Shown piece after piece: positions 1-7,978 of a stretch of 23,023 bases of DNA. Each line of letters begins with the position of its first letter. Within the stretch, counting starts at the first letter, position 1. The notes beneath the pieces are model-generated. The model had not been told where the DNA came from. It made no database searches and worked only from the letters and a program-made list of their open reading frames with translations. The DNA is taken from the NCBI GenBank assembly GCA_050246595.1, contig JBFWVT010000081.1:1-23023 (forward strand). The letters run 5' to 3'. The translations under genes were made by a program, and so were the position numbers. The stretch is from DATARH01 sp050246595. GTDB lineage: Bacteria > Pseudomonadota > Alphaproteobacteria > ATCC43930 > CGMCC-115725.

Positions 1-61
1 CGCATGGCGCGGGTGGGTGCGGGCGGGCGCCCACGAACCGGTTTCGGCCCCCTCACCCCTT

Positions 62-86
62 CCCTCTCCCCCGTCGGAGGAGAGGG
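62..86. repeat. Near-perfect GC-rich palindrome in the 3' flank of the glycosyltransferase gene
   Basis: The arms CCCTCTCC (62-69) and GGAGAGGG (79-86) are exact reverse complements. An inner CCG/CGG pair flanks a single T at 74, with one C-A mismatch. It sits in a C-rich then G-rich tract (about 50-88). Such pyrimidine/purine palindromes are common dispersed intergenic repeats in high-GC proteobacteria. It could also help stop transcription coming from the right, but there is no U-tract on either side. Nothing else in positions 1-148 looks coding. Confidence 0.45.
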
Positions 87-110
87 GGTTTCGCTCGATA
101 CTCGGATGTC

Positions 111-126
111 CTCGGGATTTTCCGAG
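111..126 (-). terminator. Possible hairpin downstream of the GH-GT2 fusion gene
   Basis: CTCGG (111-115) pairs with CCGAG (122-126) around a six-base loop. It lies 23 bases past the stop codon of the minus-strand glycosyltransferase gene. The stem is short and no T-run follows on the minus strand, so a terminator role is only tentative. Confidence 0.2.
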
Positions 127-148
127 ACGAAATCCCCTGCCCGCCAGC

Positions 149-2878
149 TCAGGTCATCCGCGGCTTGCCGATCGGCAGCGCCGGCCGCGCGATCGGCTCG
201 GCCGGCATCAGTCCGGCGTGCCGCGCGACCGCCTCGACAATGCGATGCATCAGCTGGCCGAACCTCGCGAGCTGCCAGAAGATAACGCCGAGATTGACCA
301 ACCCCGCCGCGAAGAAGACCGCGGCGACAAGCGGTGCGCCGAGGATCAGCCCGCCGGCTGCCAGCACGGCGTAAGAGCGCAACAGCACGAGGCCGAGCTT
401 CGATATCCGCATCGCAACGCGGACCCGCAACAGCCGCTTCGGCCCGCCATAGTTCTCGGCGACGATTGTGACCAGCGCCCGGCTCCACAGACCGCGCGCG
501 ATCTTGAGGTCCCACTTGCTCCAGCCCGTGTCGGCCACGACGAAATATTTCTGCGGCAGCAGAAAATCCATCAGCCCGCCGAGCAAGACCTCCTTCTCGG
601 CGCCGCTTTCGTCCCAATAGCGCAGCACAAAGGCGCGTTCGAGCCAGAACACCCGCGCCTTCTGCTCGACCGGCGCGAGTCGGAACTGGTCCTGCGTCTG
701 CATCGTCCTGAGGCGCCATTTGATGCGCTCCCAGCCGCGCAATAGCGGCCCGAGATAGATCAGCAGCGCCACCAGCGCGCGCGCCTTGATCCCGCTGAAG
801 CGCGGGTCGATCGGGGCTTTCAGCGCGCCGTTGACGCACATGACCCAGGTCGTCAGCAGCGGCGCGGCCAGCAGCCACATCCAGCCGCCGCCGACCGCGC
901 CGGTCAGCGCCAGAATCAGCGCCGCGACGCTCCATTCGAAGGTCAGCGGCAATACCGCGGTCAGCGACGAGGGCGGCTCGTACATCGTCTGGAACAGACC
1001 GCGCCCGAACGTGCCGGAATAGATCACCGGCTTGCGCGACAGCAGCAGCGCGGCCGACAGGTCGCCGTAAATCCGGCCGAGCCACTTGGCCTGGCCGAAC
1101 AGGTTGAAGCGAAACGGGTGCTTGGCGTAGACTAGCGCCTCGGCCTTGCCGTAGCCGCGCTGCTGGTTGATGTAGGCCTTTACCGTGTTGCGGCGGAAAT
1201 GCCAGACCATCGCGGCGGCGCTGAACCCGATCGCGTACCCGGCATCCTGAAAGCGCCAGCAGATGTCCACATCATCGCCGGCGGCACGGTAGAGCGGGTC
1301 GAACCCGCCCAGTTCGAGCAGCGCGTCGCGGCGGAAGGCCATGTTGCAGCCGGCGATATGTTCTGCCACCTCATCGCTGATCAAGACGTGCGTCGGCCCG
1401 CCCGGCGACACCGCGACCGCGGCCGGCACCAGGCTGTCCTCGGGCGGCGGGAAATTCGGCCCGCCGCACGCCGCGAGATTGCCGTCCACCATCTTGCCGA
1501 CGAGATAGGTCAGCCAGTCCGGATCGGCGACACAGTCGCTGTCGGTATAGGCAACGATCTCGCCGGTCGCGGCCTCGGCGCCGACATTGCGCGCGACGCT
1601 CAGCCCCTTGTTCTCCTGACTGATGATCCGGCAGTACGGGAACCGCTCGGAAATTTCGAGCGTGCGGTCCCTCGACCCGTCATTGACGACGATGACCTCG
1701 TAATCGGGATAGTTGAGCACTTCGAGCGAGGCGAGACAGGCCTCCATCGTGCGTTCGGCATTGTAGGCGCACACCACGACCGAGACGCGCGGATAGCGCG
1801 ACAGCGGCGGCGGCAACGGGCCGCTGTATTGCCGCGCCACCTCGTGGAAGGCCGGTTTCGGATGCCGGTCGCGGTCCACCAGACCGAACGCCCAATCCTC
1901 GATCAGGTGTCCGCCGGTGAACCACTCGTCGGTCCAGGCAAAGACAAACGTCCCCGCCACCCCCGACGCGAACGCGGCGCGTACCTGCCAGGACAGGATC
2001 CGCGCCTGCTCCGCCGCGCCGTTATGCATCGAATCGACGCCGAACTCGGTCAAGATCAGCGGCTTGTCGACGGCGAGGTTGTGCAGCCGCGCGATATAGC
2101 GGCGAAAGGCCCCCTCGTCGTGCAGATAGACGTTGAAACAGACAAAATCGGTAAAGTCGATGTTGAGATATTCGCTCGACGGGAAGTTGGCGTAGCTGAC
2201 CAGCGCCCCCGGATGCTCCTGGCGCACCAGCGCGACCAGTTCGCGCAAAAACTCGCGCACCGCATCGGCGCCGTGCCAGCGGATCATGTCGGGCGGGATC
2301 TCGTTGCCGACGAGATAGGCGAAAACCGCCCGGTGTCCCGCGCAGGCGCGCACCCCGGCGGTGATGGCGGCGCGGATCTCGGTCTTGATCGTCGGGTTGT
2401 CGAGAAACGCGACATGCTGCGTCCAGGGCAGCCCGACCAGCACTCTCAGCCCGGCTTCGGCCGCGAGATCGAGCAGCCAGACCGGCGGCACCGTAAACAC
2501 GCGGACCGTGTTCGCGCCGGCGCCGCGCATCAGCGCAAAATCGCGCTCGACGGCGGCGCGCTCGGGAAACTGCGCGCCGTGCGTCCCCGGGGCAAACGGA
2601 CCGTAGGTCACCCCTCTGACAAAATGCTTCCACTCGCCGGCAAAGAAGAATTTTCCCTGGACCCGCACCGGCTCGCCGGCGTCGAGCAGCGAAGGCGCCG
2701 GCAGATCGGTCAGCGCCGGCCCCGGCGGATCGGATGGCGGATCGGGCGCGTGCCGTCCCGCCGGTTGTGTCTGCAACGCGCCCAGTGTCGCGGCGGCCGC
2801 CTCAGCGGGTCCGTCTTCCGCCTCCGGCACCGGTCGAAACGTGGCGCGCCGCCGTGCGGCCAGTGAGACAATCGTCAT
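149..2878 (-). CDS. Fused glycoside-hydrolase-like / family 2 glycosyltransferase membrane protein
   Basis: This 909-residue protein has three parts. After a Pro/Ala-rich tail (1-70), residues 75-350 resemble a TIM-barrel glycosidase. VGNEIP (E193) and LTEFG (E278) are the likely acid/base and nucleophile glutamates. Residues 362-600 form a GT2 domain: VVVCAYN, VNDGSRD, TDSDC (446-450), GCNMAFRRDALLELGGFD, GDDVD and QQRGYGKAE (572-580, in the position of the QxxRW motif of processive enzymes). Hydrophobic segments follow near 648-680, 700-715 and 832-870. There is no N-terminal signal peptide or membrane segment, so the glycosidase-like part should lie in the cytosol with the transferase. It is the second gene of a minus-strand pair, 53 bases after galE. 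Substrate and polymer are unknown; transfer from UDP-glucose, UDP-galactose or UDP-xylose is inferred from the neighbours. Confidence 0.85.
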   Translation of the reverse strand: MTIVSLAARRRATFRPVPEAEDGPAEAAAATLGALQTQPAGRHAPDPPSDPPGPALTDLPAPSLLDAGEPVRVQGKFFFAGEWKHFVRGVTYGPFAPGTHGAQFPERAAVERDFALMRGAGANTVRVFTVPPVWLLDLAAEAGLRVLVGLPWTQHVAFLDNPTIKTEIRAAITAGVRACAGHRAVFAYLVGNEIPPDMIRWHGADAVREFLRELVALVRQEHPGALVSYANFPSSEYLNIDFTDFVCFNVYLHDEGAFRRYIARLHNLAVDKPLILTEFGVDSMHNGAAEQARILSWQVRAAFASGVAGTFVFAWTDEWFTGGHLIEDWAFGLVDRDRHPKPAFHEVARQYSGPLPPPLSRYPRVSVVVCAYNAERTMEACLASLEVLNYPDYEVIVVNDGSRDRTLEISERFPYCRIISQENKGLSVARNVGAEAATGEIVAYTDSDCVADPDWLTYLVGKMVDGNLAACGGPNFPPPEDSLVPAAVAVSPGGPTHVLISDEVAEHIAGCNMAFRRDALLELGGFDPLYRAAGDDVDICWRFQDAGYAIGFSAAAMVWHFRRNTVKAYINQQRGYGKAEALVYAKHPFRFNLFGQAKWLGRIYGDLSAALLLSRKPVIYSGTFGRGLFQTMYEPPSSLTAVLPLTFEWSVAALILALTGAVGGGWMWLLAAPLLTTWVMCVNGALKAPIDPRFSGIKARALVALLIYLGPLLRGWERIKWRLRTMQTQDQFRLAPVEQKARVFWLERAFVLRYWDESGAEKEVLLGGLMDFLLPQKYFVVADTGWSKWDLKIARGLWSRALVTIVAENYGGPKRLLRVRVAMRISKLGLVLLRSYAVLAAGGLILGAPLVAAVFFAAGLVNLGVIFWQLARFGQLMHRIVEAVARHAGLMPAEPIARPALPIGKPRMT

Positions 2879-2931
2879 TGCCTGTCCAGAGATAAAGAGT
2901 GGCGAATTGTGCGCCGCGCCGCCCGCGAGGG

Positions 2932-3918
2932 TCAGCCGGCCTTTACCGACCGGGTTTCCCAGGCCAGCGCGGTTCTTATGATCGTGTCGAGATCGGAATG
3001 TTGCGGGCGCCAGTCGAGCTGCGCCTGGGCAAGCCTCGCATCCGCGACAAGCTCGGGCGGATCGCCGGGACGGCGCGGCGCTTCGTATCGCGGCACCTTC
3101 CGGCCGGTGATGCGCTCCGCCGCCGCGACGACCTCACACACCGAGTGGCCGCCCCCGGTTCCGAGATTGAGTTCCATGCTCCCGCCGCCGCCCGCGAGAC
3201 GGGCCAGTGCCCGGACATGCGCGTCGGCGAGATCGGTCACATGGATATAGTCGCGGATCGCCGTGCCGTCCCGCGTCGGATAATCGGTGCCGAAAATCCG
3301 CAGCGCCTCGTCGCGTCCGAGCGCGGCCCGCAGCACGAGCGGGATCAGGTGGGTTTCGGGATCGTGATCCTCGCCGATCTCGCCGTCCGGATCGGCGCCC
3401 GCCGCGTTGAAATAGCGCAGCGCGGCGTAGCGCAACCCATGTGCGGCGCCATGCCAGTGCAACGCGCGCTCGATCGCCAGCTTGGTCTCGCCATACGGGT
3501 TGAGCGGGGCCTTGGCGGTCGTCTCGCGGATCGGCACCGTCTCGGGGATCCCGTACACCGCACAGGTCGACGAAAACACGATTGTCGCGACCCCGGCCTC
3601 GTGCATCGCGTCGAGCAGCGACAGCGTGCCGACGACGTTGTTGCGGTAATAGAGTTCGGGACAGGTCACCGACTCTCCGACATAGGCGAAGGCGGCGAAA
3701 TGCATGACCGCTTCCACCCGGTTCGAGCGCATCGCCGCGACCAGCCGGTCGCGGTCGTGCAGATCGCCCTCGATCAGCTTCCCCCATTTCACCGCGCCGC
3801 GATGGCCGCGCGACAGGCTGTCGTAAACCACCGGCCGATAACCGGCGGCGGCAAGCGTCTTGCAGGCATGGCTGCCGACATACCCGGCGCCGCCGGTAAC
3901 GAGGATCGATTGCGACAT
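2932..3918 (-). CDS. galE: UDP-glucose 4-epimerase
   Basis: The enzyme interconverts UDP-glucose and UDP-galactose in the cytosol using bound NAD. The 328-residue protein matches the extended short-chain dehydrogenase family. It has the NAD-binding TGGAGYVGSH (residues 8-17), the FSST stretch (115-118) carrying the catalytic Ser/Thr, and the Y142-x3-K146 pair in NPYGETK. Family hallmarks RYFNAAGAD and GTAIRDYIHVTDLA follow. Length is typical of GalE. It is the first gene of the galE-glycosyltransferase pair and is divergent from UDP-glucose dehydrogenase across 196 bases. The ATG at 3918 gives the canonical N-terminus, although its Shine-Dalgarno sequence is weak. Confidence 0.93.
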   Translation of the reverse strand: MSQSILVTGGAGYVGSHACKTLAAAGYRPVVYDSLSRGHRGAVKWGKLIEGDLHDRDRLVAAMRSNRVEAVMHFAAFAYVGESVTCPELYYRNNVVGTLSLLDAMHEAGVATIVFSSTCAVYGIPETVPIRETTAKAPLNPYGETKLAIERALHWHGAAHGLRYAALRYFNAAGADPDGEIGEDHDPETHLIPLVLRAALGRDEALRIFGTDYPTRDGTAIRDYIHVTDLADAHVRALARLAGGGGSMELNLGTGGGHSVCEVVAAAERITGRKVPRYEAPRRPGDPPELVADARLAQAQLDWRPQHSDLDTIIRTALAWETRSVKAG

Positions 3919-4114
3919 CGGGCGATCACCAAGTAACGTGACAATCGCGGCAATAACGGAGAATAATGCCGCCCTCTTCCACGCCCACGGCCTCCGGGCG
4001 CCCTAATTCGCGGGGCCGGGTCAGCTTGCCGCACCGCCGCGCTTTGGAATAAGCCCGGCGGCGGCCCGTTTTGGGCTGCGTTGATCGCTTGAGGCATTTA
4101 AGGAGAGCGCGCTC
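3919..4114. other. Divergent intergenic region between galE and UDP-glucose dehydrogenase
   Basis: These 196 bases must hold the promoters for both nucleotide-sugar operons. A strong Shine-Dalgarno AAGGAG (4100-4105) precedes the plus-strand ATG at 4115 by nine bases. I could not pick convincing -35/-10 pairs on either strand. A small GCCC/GGGC hairpin (4064-4076) is present and of unknown meaning. Confidence 0.5.
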
Positions 4115-5494
4115 ATGCGCATCGCGATGATCGGTACGGGCTATGTCGGCTTGGTATCCGGCGCGTGTTTTTCGGAATTCGGCGTCTCGGTGACCTGCGT
4201 CGACAAGGATGAAGGCAAGATCGAGCGGCTGCGGCGCGGCGAGATCCCGATCTACGAACCGGGTCTCGATCAGCTGGTGGCGAGCAATGTCGCCGCCGGG
4301 CGCCTGAATTTCACGACGGACCTCAAGCCAGCAATCGTCGACGCCGACGCCGTGTTTATCGCGGTCGGTACGCCGTCGCGGCGCGGCGACGGTCATGCCG
4401 ATCTGAGCTATGTCTTCGCCGCCGCCGCCGAGATCGCCGAGGCGCTGGCCGCGGCTCCGGCAACGCGGACCGTGGTTGTCACCAAATCGACCGTTCCGGT
4501 CGGCACCGGACGCCGCGTCGAGCGCATCCTGCGCAACCGGTTGCCGGAGGGCAGCTTTGACGTCGCCTCGAACCCGGAATTTCTGCGCGAGGGATCGGCG
4601 ATCCAGGATTTCATGCGGCCCGACCGCGTCGTGATCGGCACTCATAGCGAGCATGCCCGCCTCGTGCTCGGCACGCTGTACCGGCCGCTCTACCTGCTCG
4701 AAACCCCGATGGTCTTCACGACCTTGGAAAGCGCCGAGCTGATCAAATACGCCGCCAACGCCTTTCTCGCGACCAAGATCACCTTTATCAACGAAATCGC
4801 CGATCTGTGCGAGGCGGTCGGCGCCGACGTGCAGGACATCGCCCGCGGCATCGGTCTCGACGGCAGGATCGGACGCAAGTTTCTGCATGCCGGCCCCGGT
4901 TTTGGCGGTTCGTGTTTCCCGAAGGATTGCCAGGCGCTGATCCGCACCGCCGAGATTGCCAAGCGGCCGTTGGCGATCGTCGATACCGTGCTGCGCGTCA
5001 ACGACGCGCGCAAGCGTCGCATGGCCGACCGCATCGCCGAGGCCTGCGGCGGCGATGTCTACGGCAAGACGCTGGCGGTGCTCGGTCTGACGTTCAAACC
5101 CAATACCGACGACATGCGCGACAGCCCGAGCCTGTCGATCCTGCCGGCGCTGCACGAGGCCGGCGCGACAATCCGTGCCTTCGACCCTGAAGGCATGGAC
5201 GAAGCCAGAAAGCTGATGCCGGAACTGACCTGTTTTGGCGACGCCTACGCGGCGATGGAGGGAGCCGACGCGCTGATCCTGATCACCGAATGGAACGAGT
5301 TCCGCGCCCTCGATCTGGCGCGCGTCAAATCGCTGCTGCGCCGGCCGCTCGTGATCGACCTGCGCAATATCTACAAGCCCGAGGAAATGACGGAAGCGGG
5401 TCTGGTCTATCACAGTATCGGCCGGCCGCCGACCAACGCATCCGAGGGCATCCCGCTCGTCGCGAACCCCGCCGGGTTGCGGACCATCGCCTGA
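4115..5494 (+). CDS. ugd: UDP-glucose 6-dehydrogenase
   Basis: It oxidises UDP-glucose to UDP-glucuronate with two NAD+. The 459-residue protein starts with the Rossmann motif MIGTGYVGLVSG. It carries KSTVPVGTG (124-132), SNPEFLREGSA (152-162), ESAELIKYAANAF with K211, and the active-site Cys267 in GFGGSCFPKDC. TFKPNTDDMRDSPS marks the UDP-binding C-terminal domain. These are diagnostic of the UDP-glucose/GDP-mannose dehydrogenase family, and the substrate assignment is supported by the following UDP-glucuronate decarboxylase gene 46 bases downstream. The start has a strong Shine-Dalgarno sequence. The two genes appear to form an operon making UDP-glucuronate and UDP-xylose. Confidence 0.95.
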   Translation: MRIAMIGTGYVGLVSGACFSEFGVSVTCVDKDEGKIERLRRGEIPIYEPGLDQLVASNVAAGRLNFTTDLKPAIVDADAVFIAVGTPSRRGDGHADLSYVFAAAAEIAEALAAAPATRTVVVTKSTVPVGTGRRVERILRNRLPEGSFDVASNPEFLREGSAIQDFMRPDRVVIGTHSEHARLVLGTLYRPLYLLETPMVFTTLESAELIKYAANAFLATKITFINEIADLCEAVGADVQDIARGIGLDGRIGRKFLHAGPGFGGSCFPKDCQALIRTAEIAKRPLAIVDTVLRVNDARKRRMADRIAEACGGDVYGKTLAVLGLTFKPNTDDMRDSPSLSILPALHEAGATIRAFDPEGMDEARKLMPELTCFGDAYAAMEGADALILITEWNEFRALDLARVKSLLRRPLVIDLRNIYKPEEMTEAGLVYHSIGRPPTNASEGIPLVANPAGLRTIA

Positions 5495-5540
5495 TCCCGG
5501 CCCCTCCCGGCGGCCGATATTCTCCGAGGACACGGTCACT

Positions 5541-6521
5541 ATGCGCACTGTCATGAAACGGGTACTCGTCACCGGCGGCGCCGGATTTCTCGGCTCGCAT
5601 CTGTGCGAGCGGCTGCGCGCGCAGGGAAACGACGTGCTCTGCGTCGACAATTACTTCACCGGACGGAAGGACAATATCGCCTCCCTGCTCGGCGACCCGC
5701 ATTTCGAGGCGATGCGGCACGATGTGACGCACCCGCTGTTTGTCGAGGTGGACGAGATCTACAATCTGGCCTGCCCGGCCTCGCCGATCCACTACCAGTT
5801 CGATCCGGTCCAGACGACCAAGACCAGCGTGATCGGCGCAATCAACATGCTGGGGCTGGCCAAGCGGCTCAAGGCCAGGATCCTGCAAACCTCGACCTCC
5901 GAGGTCTACGGCGATCCGGTGATGCACCCGCAGCCCGAATCGTATCGCGGCAATGTCAACCCGATCGGACCGCGCGCCTGCTACGACGAGGGCAAGCGCT
6001 GCGCCGAGACGCTGTTCTTCGACTATCACCGCCAGCACAAGGTGCAGATCCGGGTGGTGCGCATCTTCAACACCTACGGGCCGAGAATGCACCCGAACGA
6101 CGGCCGCGTCGTCTCGAACTTCATCGTCCAGGCCCTCCGGAACGAGCCGATCACGCTATACGGCGACGGCACCCAGACGCGCGCCTTCTGCTATGTCGAC
6201 GATATGATCGACGGGCTCGTCAGGATGATGGCAGCATCAGACGACATTACCGGACCGATCAATCTCGGCAACCCGGTCGAGACCTCGGTCGGCGAACTGG
6301 CGGAATTGATCATCGATCTGACCGGATCGCGCTCGCGGATCGAGCATCGGCCGCTGCCGGTCGACGATCCGGTGCAGCGCTGCCCCGACATCGCGCAGGC
6401 CAAGGCGTTGCTCGATTGGCAGCCGCGCACCCCGCTGCGGCCGGGTCTCGGGCGCACGATCGAGTATTTTGACCGGCTGCTCGGCGCCCGCTCGAAACGC
6501 GAACCCGCGACGGTCGGCTGA
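5541..6521 (+). CDS. UDP-glucuronate decarboxylase (UDP-xylose synthase), NAD-dependent epimerase family
   Basis: It is predicted to convert UDP-glucuronate to UDP-xylose with bound NAD. The 326-residue extended SDR protein has TGGAGFLGSHLCERL near residues 11-25, the DNYFTGRKDNI stretch typical of UXS, LACPASPIHYQ, the active-site TSTSEVYGDP, and the Y148-x3-K152 pair in RACYDEGKRCAE. RIFNTYGPRMHPNDGRVVSNF follows, which strongly resembles known bacterial and plant UXS enzymes. GAGGA (5526-5530) is ten bases before the ATG at 5541; an in-frame ATG four codons later (5553) is an alternative. It follows ugd directly, so its substrate is made by the gene before it. It ends 19 bases before the convergent lipoprotein gene. 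Confidence 0.92.
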   Translation: MRTVMKRVLVTGGAGFLGSHLCERLRAQGNDVLCVDNYFTGRKDNIASLLGDPHFEAMRHDVTHPLFVEVDEIYNLACPASPIHYQFDPVQTTKTSVIGAINMLGLAKRLKARILQTSTSEVYGDPVMHPQPESYRGNVNPIGPRACYDEGKRCAETLFFDYHRQHKVQIRVVRIFNTYGPRMHPNDGRVVSNFIVQALRNEPITLYGDGTQTRAFCYVDDMIDGLVRMMAASDDITGPINLGNPVETSVGELAELIIDLTGSRSRIEHRPLPVDDPVQRCPDIAQAKALLDWQPRTPLRPGLGRTIEYFDRLLGARSKREPATVG

Positions 6522-6540
6522 CTTGCGGCTGATGCCGCGC

Positions 6541-6831
6541 CTACGACCCGAACAGCGGGACGTGGGTGCGGCAGCGCGTGACCAGCTGCTCGAACCGTCC
6601 GGGCGACGCCTCCATCGCCGTTTCTTCGAGCCGCTGAAACGGCGTCGCGCAGAGCTGCTCCGCGACGTAATCGTGGGTCGCCGCCCCGAAGCGGTTGAAT
6701 TCCGCGAAACCCGACGGCACGTCGCGGGCGGCGAGCAGAGCGCTCGCGCCGAAATCGTCCTTGGACGGGATCGGTGTCCCGCACCCGACCAGAACGAGGA
6801 CGACCAGCGCCGAAGCCAGAAATCCGCGCAT
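6541..6831 (-). CDS. Small hypothetical lipoprotein
   Basis: This 96-residue protein begins with a hydrophobic signal peptide (residues 3-16) ending in the lipobox LVGC, so Cys17 should be lipidated after signal peptidase II cleavage. The mature part is short, with Cys residues near FNRFGAATHDYVAEQLC and TRC in the C-terminal half. I do not recognise the family. The same reading frame stays open from the damaged DUF1206 gene upstream, so automated callers may fuse the two into one 430-residue protein. The lipoprotein signal sequence starting at 6831 argues that it is a separate gene. Its function is unknown. Confidence 0.7.
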   Translation of the reverse strand: MRGFLASALVVLVLVGCGTPIPSKDDFGASALLAARDVPSGFAEFNRFGAATHDYVAEQLCATPFQRLEETAMEASPGRFEQLVTRCRTHVPLFGS

Positions 6832-6917
6832 TACCGATCCGCTGATGCAATCACCGCGCGAGTGTGCCGCGAAGAACCGCGCCGCGCAACCGTCGTCATC
6901 GACCCGATGCGATGCGG

Positions 6918-7833
6918 TCACATCGCCGGTCGCAGCGTCTCCTTTAGGCGCGCTTCCAGGGTCTTGACATCGGCCGGCGCGACCTTCGGGACGAAGCGAT
7001 AAGCGGCGTTGACAAAGCAGAACAGCGCGTATCCGAGCAGGCCGACGCAAAGCGCCGCGACAATGCCAGCCATAGGGTTGCTGGGTTAGCCAGGCGAACG
7101 CCTCGTCAAGACCGCCGGCCTCGTCCGGATCGGCCCGCCATGCCGCCAGCACGAACAGCACCCCGATCACGCCGATCAGCACGCCGCGTCCCATCAAGCC
7201 GGCCTTCAGCACCCAATTCCATCGCTGCGTGAAATGATTGGCGATCAGGTAACGCCGGTATTTTTCCGTCCAGCCTTCGACAAGCTGGGCGATGCCGCTC
7301 CCGACGATCGCCAGCCCGACGGCGCCGACAATCCAGCGCCCCGCCGGCCACCCCAGCACCGCCGCGACGCCCTGTTCGATATGCGACCTGCCCGTTCCGG
7401 AACCCGACCCGGCTACGCTGCCGCTCGCGCCGAGATCGGCAAGCAGCAGCGACAACGCGGCCCCGCTGATTCCCAGAGCGACAAGCCCCGAAACGATCAT
7501 CCCGATCCGCGCCGCAATCCCCTTCGCATCGGAGCCGCGAGCGTCGAGGTCGTAGAACGCCTCGACTGCGCACCAGACAGCGAAAGCGAGCATCCCGAGC
7601 GCGATCAGGGCAAGCACGATGCCGCCGGCTACGCTGGCTTCGAGATTGCGCAACGCCGAGGTCGTGCCCTGCGCCTGGCGACCTTGCCAGATCGCATAGA
7701 GCGAGAACAAGGCGACGGCGAGATATACCAGACCGCGCCCGGCAAAGCCGGCCCGCATCACCGGCACCGACCAGGCGAGATCAGGTTTGTCGCCAGACAG
7801 GCTCCGGCTTTGCTTTGTTGTCTCGGATAGCAT
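6918..7833 (-). CDS. DUF1206 family membrane protein, frameshifted near its 3' end
   Basis: The protein is hydrophobic with three internal repeats, each with a pair of membrane helices (about 25-95, 105-190 and 205 to the end), the DUF1206 arrangement. Repeat hallmarks include GFAGRGLVYLAVALFSLYAIW split over residues 29-49, GLMGRGVLIGVIGVLFVLAAW (212-232) and WLTQQPYG (248-255). After about residue 256 the frame yields an Arg-rich non-membrane sequence. The adjacent frame encodes AGIVAALCVGLLGYALFC and ends at TGA 6918-6920, exactly the missing last helix. A frameshift near 7062-7075 therefore breaks the gene. The start at 7833 has GAGGTGG upstream. The biochemical role of DUF1206 is unknown. 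Confidence 0.8.
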
Positions 7834-7978
7834 CCCGCGCCACCTCGATTTCCGTTTTCGCTTATCGATGCGCAGGTTCCGGATGTCCTGATCCGGCTCC
7901 TCCTTGGCTTATTGCAACAACGGACAGGCGCACCGTTTCGATCCGCCTCAACCGTTGCGGCGCGATAGCTGGTGCGGC

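Noticed and set aside
1199..2866. A 555-codon plus-strand frame antisense to the GH-GT2 gene
   Set aside because: Arg-rich shadow with no domain; the catalytic motifs are on the minus strand.
3926..5650. A 574-codon minus-strand frame antisense to UDP-glucose dehydrogenase
   Set aside because: Shadow frame with no motifs; the plus strand encodes an intact, diagnostic enzyme.
7897..7905. AAGGAGGAG on the minus strand, a strong ribosome-binding-like site upstream of the DUF1206 gene
   Set aside because: No ATG, GTG or TTG follows at a usable distance in an open frame; the ATG at 7833 has its own GAGGTGG.
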